Source: Deltaproteobacteria bacterium
GTDB lineage: Bacteria; Desulfobacterota; Syntrophia; Syntrophales; Smithellaceae
DNA length: 12,285 nucleotides
Assembly (NCBI GenBank): GCA_019136325.1
Contig: JAGVUJ010000125.1
Coordinates: 1 to 12,285, forward strand
Direction: 5' to 3'
Below the pieces are notes generated by a model, which was given only the letters and a program-made list of their open reading frames with translations, searched no databases and had not been told where the DNA came from. Below, piece after piece: positions 6,971 to 12,285 of this stretch. Every line of letters begins with the position of its first letter. The first letter of the stretch is position 1. The position numbers and the translations under genes were made by a program.

Positions 6971-7662
6971 TGACGCTCATTGAAACAAGAAAACTTGTTA
7001 AAACATACGACGTCGGCGATGAAGGTGTTCACGCTCTGGAAGATGTGTCCGTCAAAATTGAACAGGGCGAATTCGTCGCGATTATGGGACCTTCCGGTTC
7101 AGGCAAATCCACCTTCATGAATATCATCGGCTGTCTCGATCAACCGACGGCAGGCGAGTATATGCTGGCCGGTCAAAAAATCGGCGGCTTGTCGCGGGAT
7201 GATCTGGCGGCTATCCGTAATCGCCAGATCGGTTTTGTCTTTCAGGGTTTCAATTTGTTATCACGGACATCGGCGCTGGAAAATGTCGAACTGCCGCTGC
7301 TTTATAATCACGTTCCGTCAAAGGAAAGAAAACTGAAATCCACGGCGGCGTTAAAAATGCTGGGGCTGGAGGGGAGAGAACAGCACCATCCCAATCAACT
7401 TTCCGGCGGTCAACAGCAGAGAGTGGCCATCGCCCGTGCATTGGTGAACAACGCGCCGATCTTGATGGCCGATGAACCGACGGGCAATCTGGATACAAAA
7501 ACCAGCATCGAAATTATGGAACTTCTGGTTCAATTGAACCGGGATTCCGGAACAACCATTATTCTGGTCACTCATGAGTCGGACATCGCCGCGTTCAGCA
7601 AACGCATTATCCGGTTTGTGGATGGACATGTGGTCAGCGATGAAGAGGTAAAAAAATCATGA
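6970..7662 (+). CDS. MacB-type ABC transporter ATP-binding protein
   Basis: A 230-residue cytoplasmic ATPase that powers the adjacent permease; it is of the LolD/MacB/FtsE type. All motifs are intact: Walker A GPSGSGKST (residues 40-48), Q-loop FQGFNLL with Gln at 92, signature LSGGQQQRVAIARAL (144-158), Walker B ILMADEPTGNLD (164-175) and H-loop His202 in LVTHE. In classical E. coli MacB this domain is fused to the permease; here they are separate genes. The ATG overlaps the adaptor stop by one base (TAATG) and the stop overlaps the permease ATG by four (ATGA), so expression is coupled. Confidence 0.95.
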   Translation: MTLIETRKLVKTYDVGDEGVHALEDVSVKIEQGEFVAIMGPSGSGKSTFMNIIGCLDQPTAGEYMLAGQKIGGLSRDDLAAIRNRQIGFVFQGFNLLSRTSALENVELPLLYNHVPSKERKLKSTAALKMLGLEGREQHHPNQLSGGQQQRVAIARALVNNAPILMADEPTGNLDTKTSIEIMELLVQLNRDSGTTIILVTHESDIAAFSKRIIRFVDGHVVSDEEVKKS

Positions 7663-8888
7663 TCAGCATTGTGTCCACGCTCCGCATCGCTTTAAGGGCC
7701 TTATGGATCAACAAGATGCGTTCAGCACTGACCATGCTGGGCATCATTATCGGCGTCAGCGCCGTGATTATCATGCTGGCGGTGGGCACGGGCGTCAGCC
7801 GGAAAGTGTCATCGCAAATCTCCAGCATCGGCAGCAACCTGATCATCATCATGCCGGGCAGCTCCTCACAGGGGGGCGTCCGGATGGGCGGGGGCAGCCA
7901 GTCCACATTAACCACCGCCGACGCGGATGCCATCCTGAAGGAATGTTCCGCCGTTTCCGCCGTGGCCCCCATGCAGCACGGTTCTGCGCAGGTGGTGTAC
8001 GGGAATCAGAACTGGTCAACCAGCATTCAGGGAACCACGCCCGGTATTCTGGAAGTGAAGGATTGCGGCCTGACGGCGGGACGGAACATGAATGCGCAGG
8101 ACGTCCGCAGCGCTACGAAGGTCTGTCTTCTGGGACAGACGGTTGTTGATAATCTTTTCGGCAGTATAGATCCCATCGGTCAAATCATCAGAATAAAGAA
8201 AATTCCATTCACGGTTATCGGCGTTCTGGAACCCAAAGGGCAATCCCTGGGCGGCCAGGATCAGGACGACACCATCATCATTCCATTGAGCACGGCTCAG
8301 AAAAAAGTCTTCGGCAGGACCATCCCCGGAATGGTGCGGTCGATTATGGTCAAGGCGAGAAGCAGCGAGGATCTGACTATTGCAGAAAGACAGATTACGG
8401 ATCTGCTGCGTCAGCGGCACCGCATCGGTCCGAACAAGGAAGATGATTTCACCGTCATGAACTTGACGCAGGTTCTGAATATGGCGGAACAGACCGCCAA
8501 CACGTTTGCCCTGCTTCTGGGAGCGATCGCTTCCGTGTCGCTGCTGGTCGGCGGCATCGGCATCATGAACATCATGCTGGTTTCCGTGACGGAACGCACA
8601 CGGGAAATCGGCATTCGCATGGCCGTCGGCGCAAAGACCTGGGACATTCGCATTCAGTTTATTATCGAAGCTCTGACCCTTTCCATGATCGGCGGCATTG
8701 CCGGCATTATCATCGGAAGCAGCGGCTCCTTCGTCCTGTCCACCGTTTTTGAGATTCCTTCCGTCGTATCGCTTCTATCGGTTCTCCTCTCATTCAGCTT
8801 TTCCGGTTTTGTGGGAATTTTCTTCGGCTTTTATCCGGCCTACAAGGCATCGCTGTTGAATCCGATCGACGCTTTGCGATTTGAATAG
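7659..8888 (+). CDS. MacB-type ABC transporter permease (FtsX superfamily)
   Basis: A 409-residue inner-membrane permease. The first membrane helix (about 22-43, after NKMRSALTMLG) leads to a large periplasmic MacB_PCD domain (about 45-270). The FtsX domain follows, with three helices at about 283-309, 337-361 and 370-395. Hallmarks are GGIGIMNIMLVSVTERTREIGIRMAVGA (in the 298-325 region) and the closing FYPAYKASLLNPIDALRFE. A Gly/Ser-rich loop near residues 66-82 is a local oddity. MacB-type systems act as mechanotransmission pumps that push periplasmic substrates through TolC rather than across the inner membrane. The substrate (peptide, lipopeptide, macrolide or envelope molecule) cannot be deduced. 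It is the last gene of the operon; no intrinsic terminator is evident after TAG 8886-8888. Confidence 0.93.
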   Translation: MISIVSTLRIALRALWINKMRSALTMLGIIIGVSAVIIMLAVGTGVSRKVSSQISSIGSNLIIIMPGSSSQGGVRMGGGSQSTLTTADADAILKECSAVSAVAPMQHGSAQVVYGNQNWSTSIQGTTPGILEVKDCGLTAGRNMNAQDVRSATKVCLLGQTVVDNLFGSIDPIGQIIRIKKIPFTVIGVLEPKGQSLGGQDQDDTIIIPLSTAQKKVFGRTIPGMVRSIMVKARSSEDLTIAERQITDLLRQRHRIGPNKEDDFTVMNLTQVLNMAEQTANTFALLLGAIASVSLLVGGIGIMNIMLVSVTERTREIGIRMAVGAKTWDIRIQFIIEALTLSMIGGIAGIIIGSSGSFVLSTVFEIPSVVSLLSVLLSFSFSGFVGIFFGFYPAYKASLLNPIDALRFE

Positions 8889-8908
8889 TCATCGGGGGAA
8901 ATATCGCA

Positions 8909-8937
8909 TTGACACATGCCGTGATTCCTTATATGGT
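8909..8937 (+). promoter_or_regulatory. Sigma-70-type promoter for the 8967 membrane gene
   Basis: TTGACA (8909-8914), then exactly 17 bases, then TATGGT (8932-8937). The -35 is perfect and the -10 matches at 4 of 6. Its position in the 78-base gap between the export operon and the next gene suggests that gene is transcribed on its own as well as by any read-through. Confidence 0.6.
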
Positions 8938-8966
8938 CACGCGCTGAAAAAATATTCAGGCAACGC

Positions 8967-9776
8967 GTGGATTCTATGAAACAGCAACAAATCATCAATG
9001 CATCCATAACGACCATCTGGCAAAAATGGTCCGTAACGGTCAAGGTGATGCCCGTCATCATCCTGGTCGCCATCCTGAAATTTCTTTCTCATCAGTTCGG
9101 CTGGGAAATTATGGAGCTCAACGCCCTCTTTACCAGTCTGGTCGCCGGAACCATTTTTCTGATCGGATTTCTTATCACCGGCGTGCTTTCCGATTACAAG
9201 GAAAGCGAAAAAATTCCCAGCGAACTTGCGTCGTCGTTAAAAGCCTTATTGGACGACAACTGCACTATCTATCACGGCAGGAACTCGGCCGCTGCCCGCG
9301 CGTTTATGGATTTTCAGAAGGCGTTGATTCATTCATTGCTGGACTGGTTCTACCGAAAGGAAAGAACAAAATCATTGCTGGATAAAATCAGCATGATGAA
9401 TCAGTTCCTGATTGAGCTGGATAAGGAAGGCGTTCCGGCGCCGTATATTGTCAAAATGAAGAACGACCAGAACAACATCAGAAAAATGATCATGCGCATT
9501 GATACGGTCAGGGATACCAGTTTCATCAGTTCAGCCTATGCCATCGTGGAAGCGATGGGTTTTCTGGTTGCAATCGGGCTGATTGTTATGAAAATCGAAC
9601 CGTTTTATGCGTCATTGTTTTTTACCTTGCTGGTGACCTTCCTGATTGCCTACATGGTTTTTTTAATCAAAGACCTGGATAATCCTTTTGATTACAGCGA
9701 GAAGGGAGAAAGCGGAACGGAGATTTCCTTAAAACCTCTTCGTGACCATATTTCTTCCATGCAGGATTTAAATTAA
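8967..9776 (+). CDS. Bestrophin-like (DUF4239-like) integral membrane protein
   Basis: A 269-residue protein with four predicted membrane helices in two pairs, about residues 26-41 and 53-75, then 190-208 and 213-234. A long charged cytoplasmic-type stretch (about 76-185) separates the pairs. The pair-domain-pair layout and the sequence IKDLDNPFDY just after the last helix resemble the bestrophin-like DUF4239 family, some relatives of which are anion channels. SDYKESEKIPSEL after helix 2 is also conspicuous. No enzymatic motif is seen. The start is GTG 8967, six bases after AGG; an ATG three codons in (8976) is farther from that site. The family call rests on layout and one short motif, so function is open. 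Confidence 0.75.
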   Translation: MDSMKQQQIINASITTIWQKWSVTVKVMPVIILVAILKFLSHQFGWEIMELNALFTSLVAGTIFLIGFLITGVLSDYKESEKIPSELASSLKALLDDNCTIYHGRNSAAARAFMDFQKALIHSLLDWFYRKERTKSLLDKISMMNQFLIELDKEGVPAPYIVKMKNDQNNIRKMIMRIDTVRDTSFISSAYAIVEAMGFLVAIGLIVMKIEPFYASLFFTLLVTFLIAYMVFLIKDLDNPFDYSEKGESGTEISLKPLRDHISSMQDLN

Positions 9777-9843
9777 ATTTTCTCAGTGTAACAATCACAC
9801 AATAATCTTTTTACTATTCAATGGACGTTTGAGAGATCAAAAT

Positions 9844-9871
9844 TCAAATCGTAAAAAGAATGTCGATTTGA
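9844..9871. promoter_or_regulatory. Inverted repeat TCAAATCG/CGATTTGA
   Basis: Perfect 8-bp arms at 9844-9851 and 9864-9871 with a 12-base A-rich loop, immediately left of the tandem palindromes. No T-run follows on either side, so a terminator for the 8967 gene is doubtful. It may be an additional protein site. The rest of 9777-9873 is AT-rich and shows no gene. Confidence 0.35.
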
Positions 9872-9873
9872 GA

Positions 9874-9922
9874 TGTATAATATTTATACAGTTGATTGAT
9901 CAGGTTGTATAAATATTATACA
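9874..9922. promoter_or_regulatory. Tandem palindromic sites, candidate activator-binding (UAS) pair
   Basis: Two 17-bp sites, TGTATAATATTTATACA (9874-9890) and TGTATAAATATTATACA (9906-9922), are exact reverse complements of each other. Each is itself a 7-3-7 palindrome (TGTATAA-N3-TTATACA), so the pair is also a near-perfect direct repeat. Their centres are 32 bp apart, about three helical turns, which would place two dimers on one DNA face. They lie roughly 120 and 152 bases before the transcription start predicted from the sigma-54 promoter. That is the usual distance for enhancer sites of NtrC-type activators. The protein that binds is not in the window. Confidence 0.7.
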
Positions 9923-10007
9923 CAATCTGCTGGTGAACTCCTCCTTGTTTTTCATAAACAAACAATTAATAAAATGATTACATCTAGTTATGCAGTTATT
10001 CGGTAAA

Positions 10008-10023
10008 TGGCACGAGCATTGCT
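10008..10023 (+). promoter_or_regulatory. Sigma-54 (-24/-12) promoter of the ZraP-like gene
   Basis: TGGCACGAGCATTGCT matches the sigma-54 consensus TGGCACG-N4-TTGCW at every defined base. The invariant GG (10009-10010) and GC (10021-10022) have the required 10 bases between them. Transcription should begin near 10034, about 34 bases before ATG 10068. Sigma-54 promoters need an ATP-driven activator bound upstream, which the tandem palindromes would supply. Confidence 0.88.
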
Positions 10024-10067
10024 ATTAATCAGAGTAAATAAAAAAATAACTCACAAGGAGACAAGTT

Positions 10068-10571
10068 ATGAAAAAATTAGCATTAGCGTTAACGGTGATC
10101 GGGCTGAGCATTCTTTTGACCATGCCGGCGTATGCTTTCGGTCCTCGTGAAGGCCGAACGACCGGAAGGGGGTTTCAGACGGGAGACCATTGTGGCGGGT
10201 ATTACGGATTGGCTGGTCTGAATAAATTAAACCTTTCCGATGAGCAAAAAGCCAGAATTGAATCGCTTCGTGAGGCTCATATCAAGGATATACGTCCGTT
10301 AAGAGAAAAAATGTTCGACAAATCGGTGGAGTTACGCAGGTTCTGGCTGGAGGCAAATCCCGACAGAAACAAAATCACAGCCAAACAAAAAGAAGTAAGG
10401 GCGTTGCGTAATCAGATGGAAGATAAGAAGACAGCTTATCGGTTTGAAATCAACAAGGTGCTGACGAAAGATCAGAAGGAAAAACTGGCAATCTTCGGCT
10501 GGAACAAAAAAACAGGATTCGGCCCACGCGGCGGGAAACGAGGGTCTTATGGTCCGGGCGGTTGTTTCTAA
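10068..10571 (+). CDS. ZraP/Spy/CpxP-like periplasmic protein (periplasmic heavy-metal sensor family)
   Basis: A 167-residue exported protein. The signal peptide is KKLALALTVIGLSILLTMPAYA with cleavage near residue 23. The mature part is a helical LTxxQ-type domain of the Spy/CpxP/ZraP group: LNLSDEQKARIESLREAH (about 54-71), a central Arg/Lys/Glu-rich hairpin, then a second repeat VLTKDQKEKLAIFG (131-144). Relatives are periplasmic chaperones or metal-binding dampers of envelope-stress two-component systems. A His-Cys pair at 41-42, the Gly/Arg-rich flanks and a penultimate Cys (166) are possible metal or thiol sites. AAGGAG lies seven bases before the ATG. Control by a sigma-54 promoter parallels E. 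coli zraP, but the regulator pair is absent here. The next gene follows after 94 bases with no terminator, so the two are probably co-transcribed. Confidence 0.83.
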   Translation: MKKLALALTVIGLSILLTMPAYAFGPREGRTTGRGFQTGDHCGGYYGLAGLNKLNLSDEQKARIESLREAHIKDIRPLREKMFDKSVELRRFWLEANPDRNKITAKQKEVRALRNQMEDKKTAYRFEINKVLTKDQKEKLAIFGWNKKTGFGPRGGKRGSYGPGGCF

Positions 10572-10665
10572 GGGCCTTCATAAGGATGAGAATGGTTTGT
10601 GTCGTTCAAGAAATATGGATTGAGTCAACTTTATTAATAAAATGAACGGAGGAGTAAAAAATAAA

Positions 10666-11271
10666 ATGAAAAAGTTAATGATTAAAACCTTTTTAGTGAT
10701 CCTGGTGGTATGTATGCCGGTTGCGGCCATAGCCGATGTAAGGGTGCACGTGAATATTCCCTTGCCGCCGCCGATTTTCTTCCCGGCGCCGCCTCAACTG
10801 GTGGTGATACCGGAGACCGATGTTTATGTCGTCCCCGATGCCCGTGAAGACATATTTTTCTACGGGGGGTGGTGGTGGCGTCCGTGGAACAACCGCTGGT
10901 ATCGTTCACAGTACTATGACAGAGGATGGGCTTATCATCCCAATCCCCCTTATTTCCACAGAAGCATTCCTTCGGATTGGAGGTATAACTACAGAAATCA
11001 TAGCTGGAAAGGATATCGGTGGGAACCTCAGCGCACTCATCATCGGGACATTCAACGAAACTGGAATGCGTGGCAGAAAGACAGATACTGGGAAAAACAA
11101 AGGTATGGTGTGCGGGAAATGAAACATAAACGTTTCGCCCCGCAATACAAAACCGAGACGCGGAAAACAGTGACAAAATCTGTTGTCCAGCACAGAGGGA
11201 AAGGCCCCGGTGATTCCGGATATCCCGGAAGAAGCGACAGAAGGCCGTCGGGAGACAGAGACAGACGTTAA
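10666..11271 (+). CDS. Secreted aromatic-rich protein of unknown function
   Basis: A 201-residue exported protein that I cannot assign to a characterised family. A signal peptide (MIKTFLVILVVCMPVAAIA, cleavage near residue 24) is followed by a Pro/Val stretch (VNIPLPPPIFFPAPPQLVVIP). Then comes a core extremely rich in Trp, Tyr and Arg (GGWWWRPWNNRWYRSQYYDRG, about 68-88; further Trp/Tyr/His to about 150), and a basic, Gly/Pro/Arg/Asp-rich tail ending in DRDRR. The composition suggests a surface or periplasmic protein that binds metal, polysaccharide or membrane. The start is placed at ATG 10666, 11 bases after GGAGGAG; the ATG at 10642 lies upstream of that site and lacks its own. It shares a transcription unit with the ZraP-like gene and ends just before a strong terminator, so a linked envelope-stress role is inferred. 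Confidence 0.8.
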   Translation: MKKLMIKTFLVILVVCMPVAAIADVRVHVNIPLPPPIFFPAPPQLVVIPETDVYVVPDAREDIFFYGGWWWRPWNNRWYRSQYYDRGWAYHPNPPYFHRSIPSDWRYNYRNHSWKGYRWEPQRTHHRDIQRNWNAWQKDRYWEKQRYGVREMKHKRFAPQYKTETRKTVTKSVVQHRGKGPGDSGYPGRSDRRPSGDRDRR

Positions 11272-11293
11272 AATCATAAGCATATGATAGTTG

Positions 11294-11330
11294 ATCCCCC
11301 TGGCAAGGACCATGGCCAGGGGGATTTTTT
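11294..11330 (+). terminator. Strong rho-independent terminator of the ZraP-like unit
   Basis: Perfect 11-bp arms ATCCCCCTGGC (11294-11304) and GCCAGGGGGAT (11315-11325) around a 10-base loop, followed by a run of Ts to 11330. It lies 23 bases after the stop of the aromatic-rich gene and closes the sigma-54 unit. Confidence 0.93.
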
Positions 11331-11415
11331 ACTTTGAAAATTGGTCAATCCTCCACTGAGGCCCCGGGAAAAGCCATGCATAAAAATTCCTGATGTAACC
11401 TCTTTATTTTGACAC

Positions 11416-11444
11416 TTGACAAACCGTCTTGCGGCATATAGCTT
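11416..11444 (+). promoter_or_regulatory. Candidate promoter of the lipoprotein gene
   Basis: TTGACA (11416-11421) with TAGCTT (11439-11444) at 17-base spacing; TATAGC at 11437 with 15-base spacing is an alternative. A second TTGACA at 11409-11414 overlaps almost in tandem. The -10 is weak by consensus. The gene is isolated between two terminators, so it must have a promoter in this 180-base gap. Confidence 0.45.
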
Positions 11445-11511
11445 GCCAGCGATACAAAGGCTTGGGAAATGAAACCAGGTTCCTGAAGCGTTGAAAGGAG
11501 GTTTATCGTTG

Positions 11512-12003
11512 ATGAGAAAAGTATTTGCTATTTTCGTTTCTATGCTTTTTGTTGTTTCTTTATCGTTTGCCGTTGCGGGTTGCAGTAAAATTGAAGAAGA
11601 CTCTGCGAATTTGCGGAAAGCTGCGGCTGAATTGAAAGCACAGGCGGATGCGAAAAAGGCTGCGGCCGAATTGAAAGCACAAACTGATGCACAGCAGGCT
11701 GAGGCGGATTTAAAAGCCAAAGCCGAGGCGATGAAAGCCGAAGCGGAATTAAAAGCCAAAGAGATGGCAAAAAAGACTGCTGTGAAAGTAAAGCAGGTTA
11801 AAAAAGGCGTCGAAAAAGTTGCAAAAGAAGTTGCCACGGATGTCAAAAGCGCCGGCAAGGAAGTGAAGGAAGCTGCAAAAGAAACGGTGGTTGAAGTCAA
11901 GAGCGCCGGTACGGAAGTGAAAGAGACCGTCAAAGAGAAAGCAGTTGAAGTCAAAGACGCCGTAAAAGACGCGACAACCGACGTCAAAAATGCCGGCCAG
12001 TAA
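11512..12003 (+). CDS. Repetitive Ala/Lys/Glu-rich lipoprotein, LEA-like helical
   Basis: A 163-residue exported lipoprotein. The N-terminal signal ends in the lipobox AVAGC with Cys24 as the acylation site; Ser25 at +2 suggests outer-membrane sorting by enterobacterial rules. Residues 39-90 are four 13-residue repeats of the type AELKAQADAKKAA. Residues from about 91 onward form a second looser repeat of Val-Lys-Ser-Ala-Gly and Glu-Val-Lys units. The whole mature part is charged, lacks aromatics and Cys, and should be a long amphipathic helix or coiled coil, like Lpp-type tethers or LEA/desiccation proteins. No Lpp-type C-terminal lysine anchor is present. ATG 11512 follows AAAGGAGG by ten bases; TTG 11491 is rejected because it precedes that site. 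It is monocistronic, between terminators at 11294 and 12033. Confidence 0.85.
   Translation: MRKVFAIFVSMLFVVSLSFAVAGCSKIEEDSANLRKAAAELKAQADAKKAAAELKAQTDAQQAEADLKAKAEAMKAEAELKAKEMAKKTAVKVKQVKKGVEKVAKEVATDVKSAGKEVKEAAKETVVEVKSAGTEVKETVKEKAVEVKDAVKDATTDVKNAGQ
11626..11781 (+). repeat. Four tandem 39-bp (13-residue) coding repeats
   Basis: The first two units are nearly identical in DNA (GCTGCGGCTGAATTGAAAGC at 11620 and GCTGCGGCCGAATTGAAAGC at 11659, 39 bases apart). Units three and four are diverged but keep the 13-residue register with A(E/D)LKA at each start. The pattern suggests expansion by internal duplication, the first pair being most recent. Confidence 0.75.
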
Positions 12004-12032
12004 CCGGTGCAGGCGGAAGGATCAAACAGATG

Positions 12033-12068
12033 AATCGGGTATTTTCTTAAAAAATGCCCGATTTTTTT
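12033..12068 (+). terminator. Rho-independent terminator of the lipoprotein gene
   Basis: Arms AATCGGGTATTTT (12033-12045) and AAAATGCCCGATT (12051-12063) pair with one G-T wobble around a 5-base loop. The T-run reaches 12068. It begins 30 bases after the lipoprotein stop. No T-run follows on the minus strand, so it serves mainly the plus-strand gene. Confidence 0.85.
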
Positions 12069-12080
12069 GTGCCCGCAAGT

Positions 12081-12285
12081 TCAGGAGAAACCCTTTTTAC
12101 CGAATTTCAGTTCAAACTTTTTGCCGCTGACGATTTCCGGAGCCACCTCGGGCACCGGATGCTGCGGGATAATAATATGCGCACGGCAGGTTCCCAGAAT
12201 GTCTTTTTCAATATCCATACCGGGCATGATTTGAATTAACGCCAGGCCTTTTTCCGTCAACTGAAGCACGCCGACGGATGTGACA
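12081..12285 (-). CDS. C-terminal end of a probable family I CoA-transferase (5' cut by window)
   Basis: The minus-strand frame is open from the window edge to TGA at 12083-12081, giving the last 67 residues. It contains GVLQLTEKGLALIQIMPGMDIEKDIL, which resembles the late GLxLxEIAPGxDxExDIL segment of acyl-CoA:acetate/3-ketoacid CoA-transferases (beta subunits and fused YdiF-type enzymes). These swap CoA between short-chain acids. The tail after this motif (HPVPEVAPEIV, then GKKFELKFGKKGFS) is longer and more basic than I would expect. Catalytic residues lie upstream, outside the window, so the call rests on one motif. The gene converges on the lipoprotein gene. Confidence 0.6.
   Translation of the reverse strand, partial: VTSVGVLQLTEKGLALIQIMPGMDIEKDILGTCRAHIIIPQHPVPEVAPEIVSGKKFELKFGKKGFS

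Noticed and set aside
9892..9919. Sigma-70 promoter TTGATT-N16-TATTAT inside the twin palindromes
   Set aside because: The -10-like match is a by-product of the AT-rich palindrome and it would leave a leader of about 140 bases; the perfect sigma-54 promoter nearer the gene is a better explanation.
9874..9922. Long inverted repeat as a rho-independent terminator for the 8967 gene
   Set aside because: The arms are almost pure A/T, no T-run follows on the plus strand, and each arm is separately palindromic, which fits paired protein sites better than a terminator.
10682..11313. Two minus-strand open frames antisense to the aromatic-rich gene
   Set aside because: They have no ribosome binding sites and low-complexity peptides; the plus frame has a signal peptide, ribosome binding site and downstream terminator.
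11626..11781. Tandem repeats as a CRISPR array
   Set aside because: The 39-bp units are contiguous, coding and in frame, with no spacers.
11274..11987. Long minus-strand open frame antisense to the repeat lipoprotein
   Set aside because: It is open because the Ala/Lys/Glu repeats give Ser/Phe/Ala-rich antisense; it lacks a start signal and crosses the strong terminator at 11294-11330.
12054..12239. Small plus-strand open frame at the right end
   Set aside because: It begins inside the terminator and lies antisense to the CoA-transferase-like C-terminus; no ribosome binding site.

Overview
The window is 12,285 bp of bacterial chromosome with roughly balanced base composition. It looks like a Gram-negative, probably anaerobic, deltaproteobacterial-type organism (Desulfobacterota, perhaps Syntrophales-like). 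Evidence for Gram-negative: a TolC-type outer membrane protein, a Spy/CpxP/ZraP-type periplasmic protein, a lipobox lipoprotein and a canonical sigma-54 promoter. The deltaproteobacterial placement is inferred from overall protein flavour and gene mix, not from a marker gene. No tRNA, rRNA, CRISPR array, insertion sequence or phage gene is visible.

Layout. (1) 1-1276, plus strand: the 3' part of a phosphoglucose isomerase domain, of the kind fused behind transaldolase in bifunctional Tal/Pgi enzymes. It is split by a one-base deletion near 511. (2) 1401-3644, minus strand: a three-gene run read from about 3721 leftward, a multi-pass flippase/LPG-synthase-like membrane protein, an M50 site-2-type protease and a nitroreductase. 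A near-consensus sigma-70 promoter (TTGACA-N17-TATACA) serves it. (3) 3857-8888, plus strand, divergent: a CecR-like TetR regulator followed by TolC-type outer membrane protein, MacA-type adaptor, MacB-type ATPase and MacB-type permease. The last three junctions overlap by 1-4 bases, so this is one tightly coupled tripartite export operon. (4) 8967-9776: a four-helix membrane protein of bestrophin-like (DUF4239-like) appearance with its own promoter. (5) 9777-10067: a regulatory intergenic region with two near-identical palindromes 32 bp apart and a perfect -24/-12 sigma-54 promoter. (6) 10068-11271: a ZraP/Spy-like periplasmic protein and an aromatic-rich secreted protein, ending at a strong terminator. 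(7) 11512-12003: an Ala/Lys/Glu-rich lipoprotein built from 13-residue repeats, with promoter and terminator. (8) 12081-12285, minus strand: the C-terminal end of a probable CoA-transferase.

How the parts fit. Most of the window from 2649 to 12003 concerns the cell envelope: membrane proteins, an export pump under a TetR-type regulator, and envelope-stress-like periplasmic proteins. The most notable point is the sigma-54 promoter plus tandem upstream palindromes before the ZraP-like gene. This repeats the logic of enterobacterial zraP (sigma-54 plus an NtrC-family activator bound upstream), but with a different palindrome sequence and with a second, uncharacterised secreted protein in the transcription unit.
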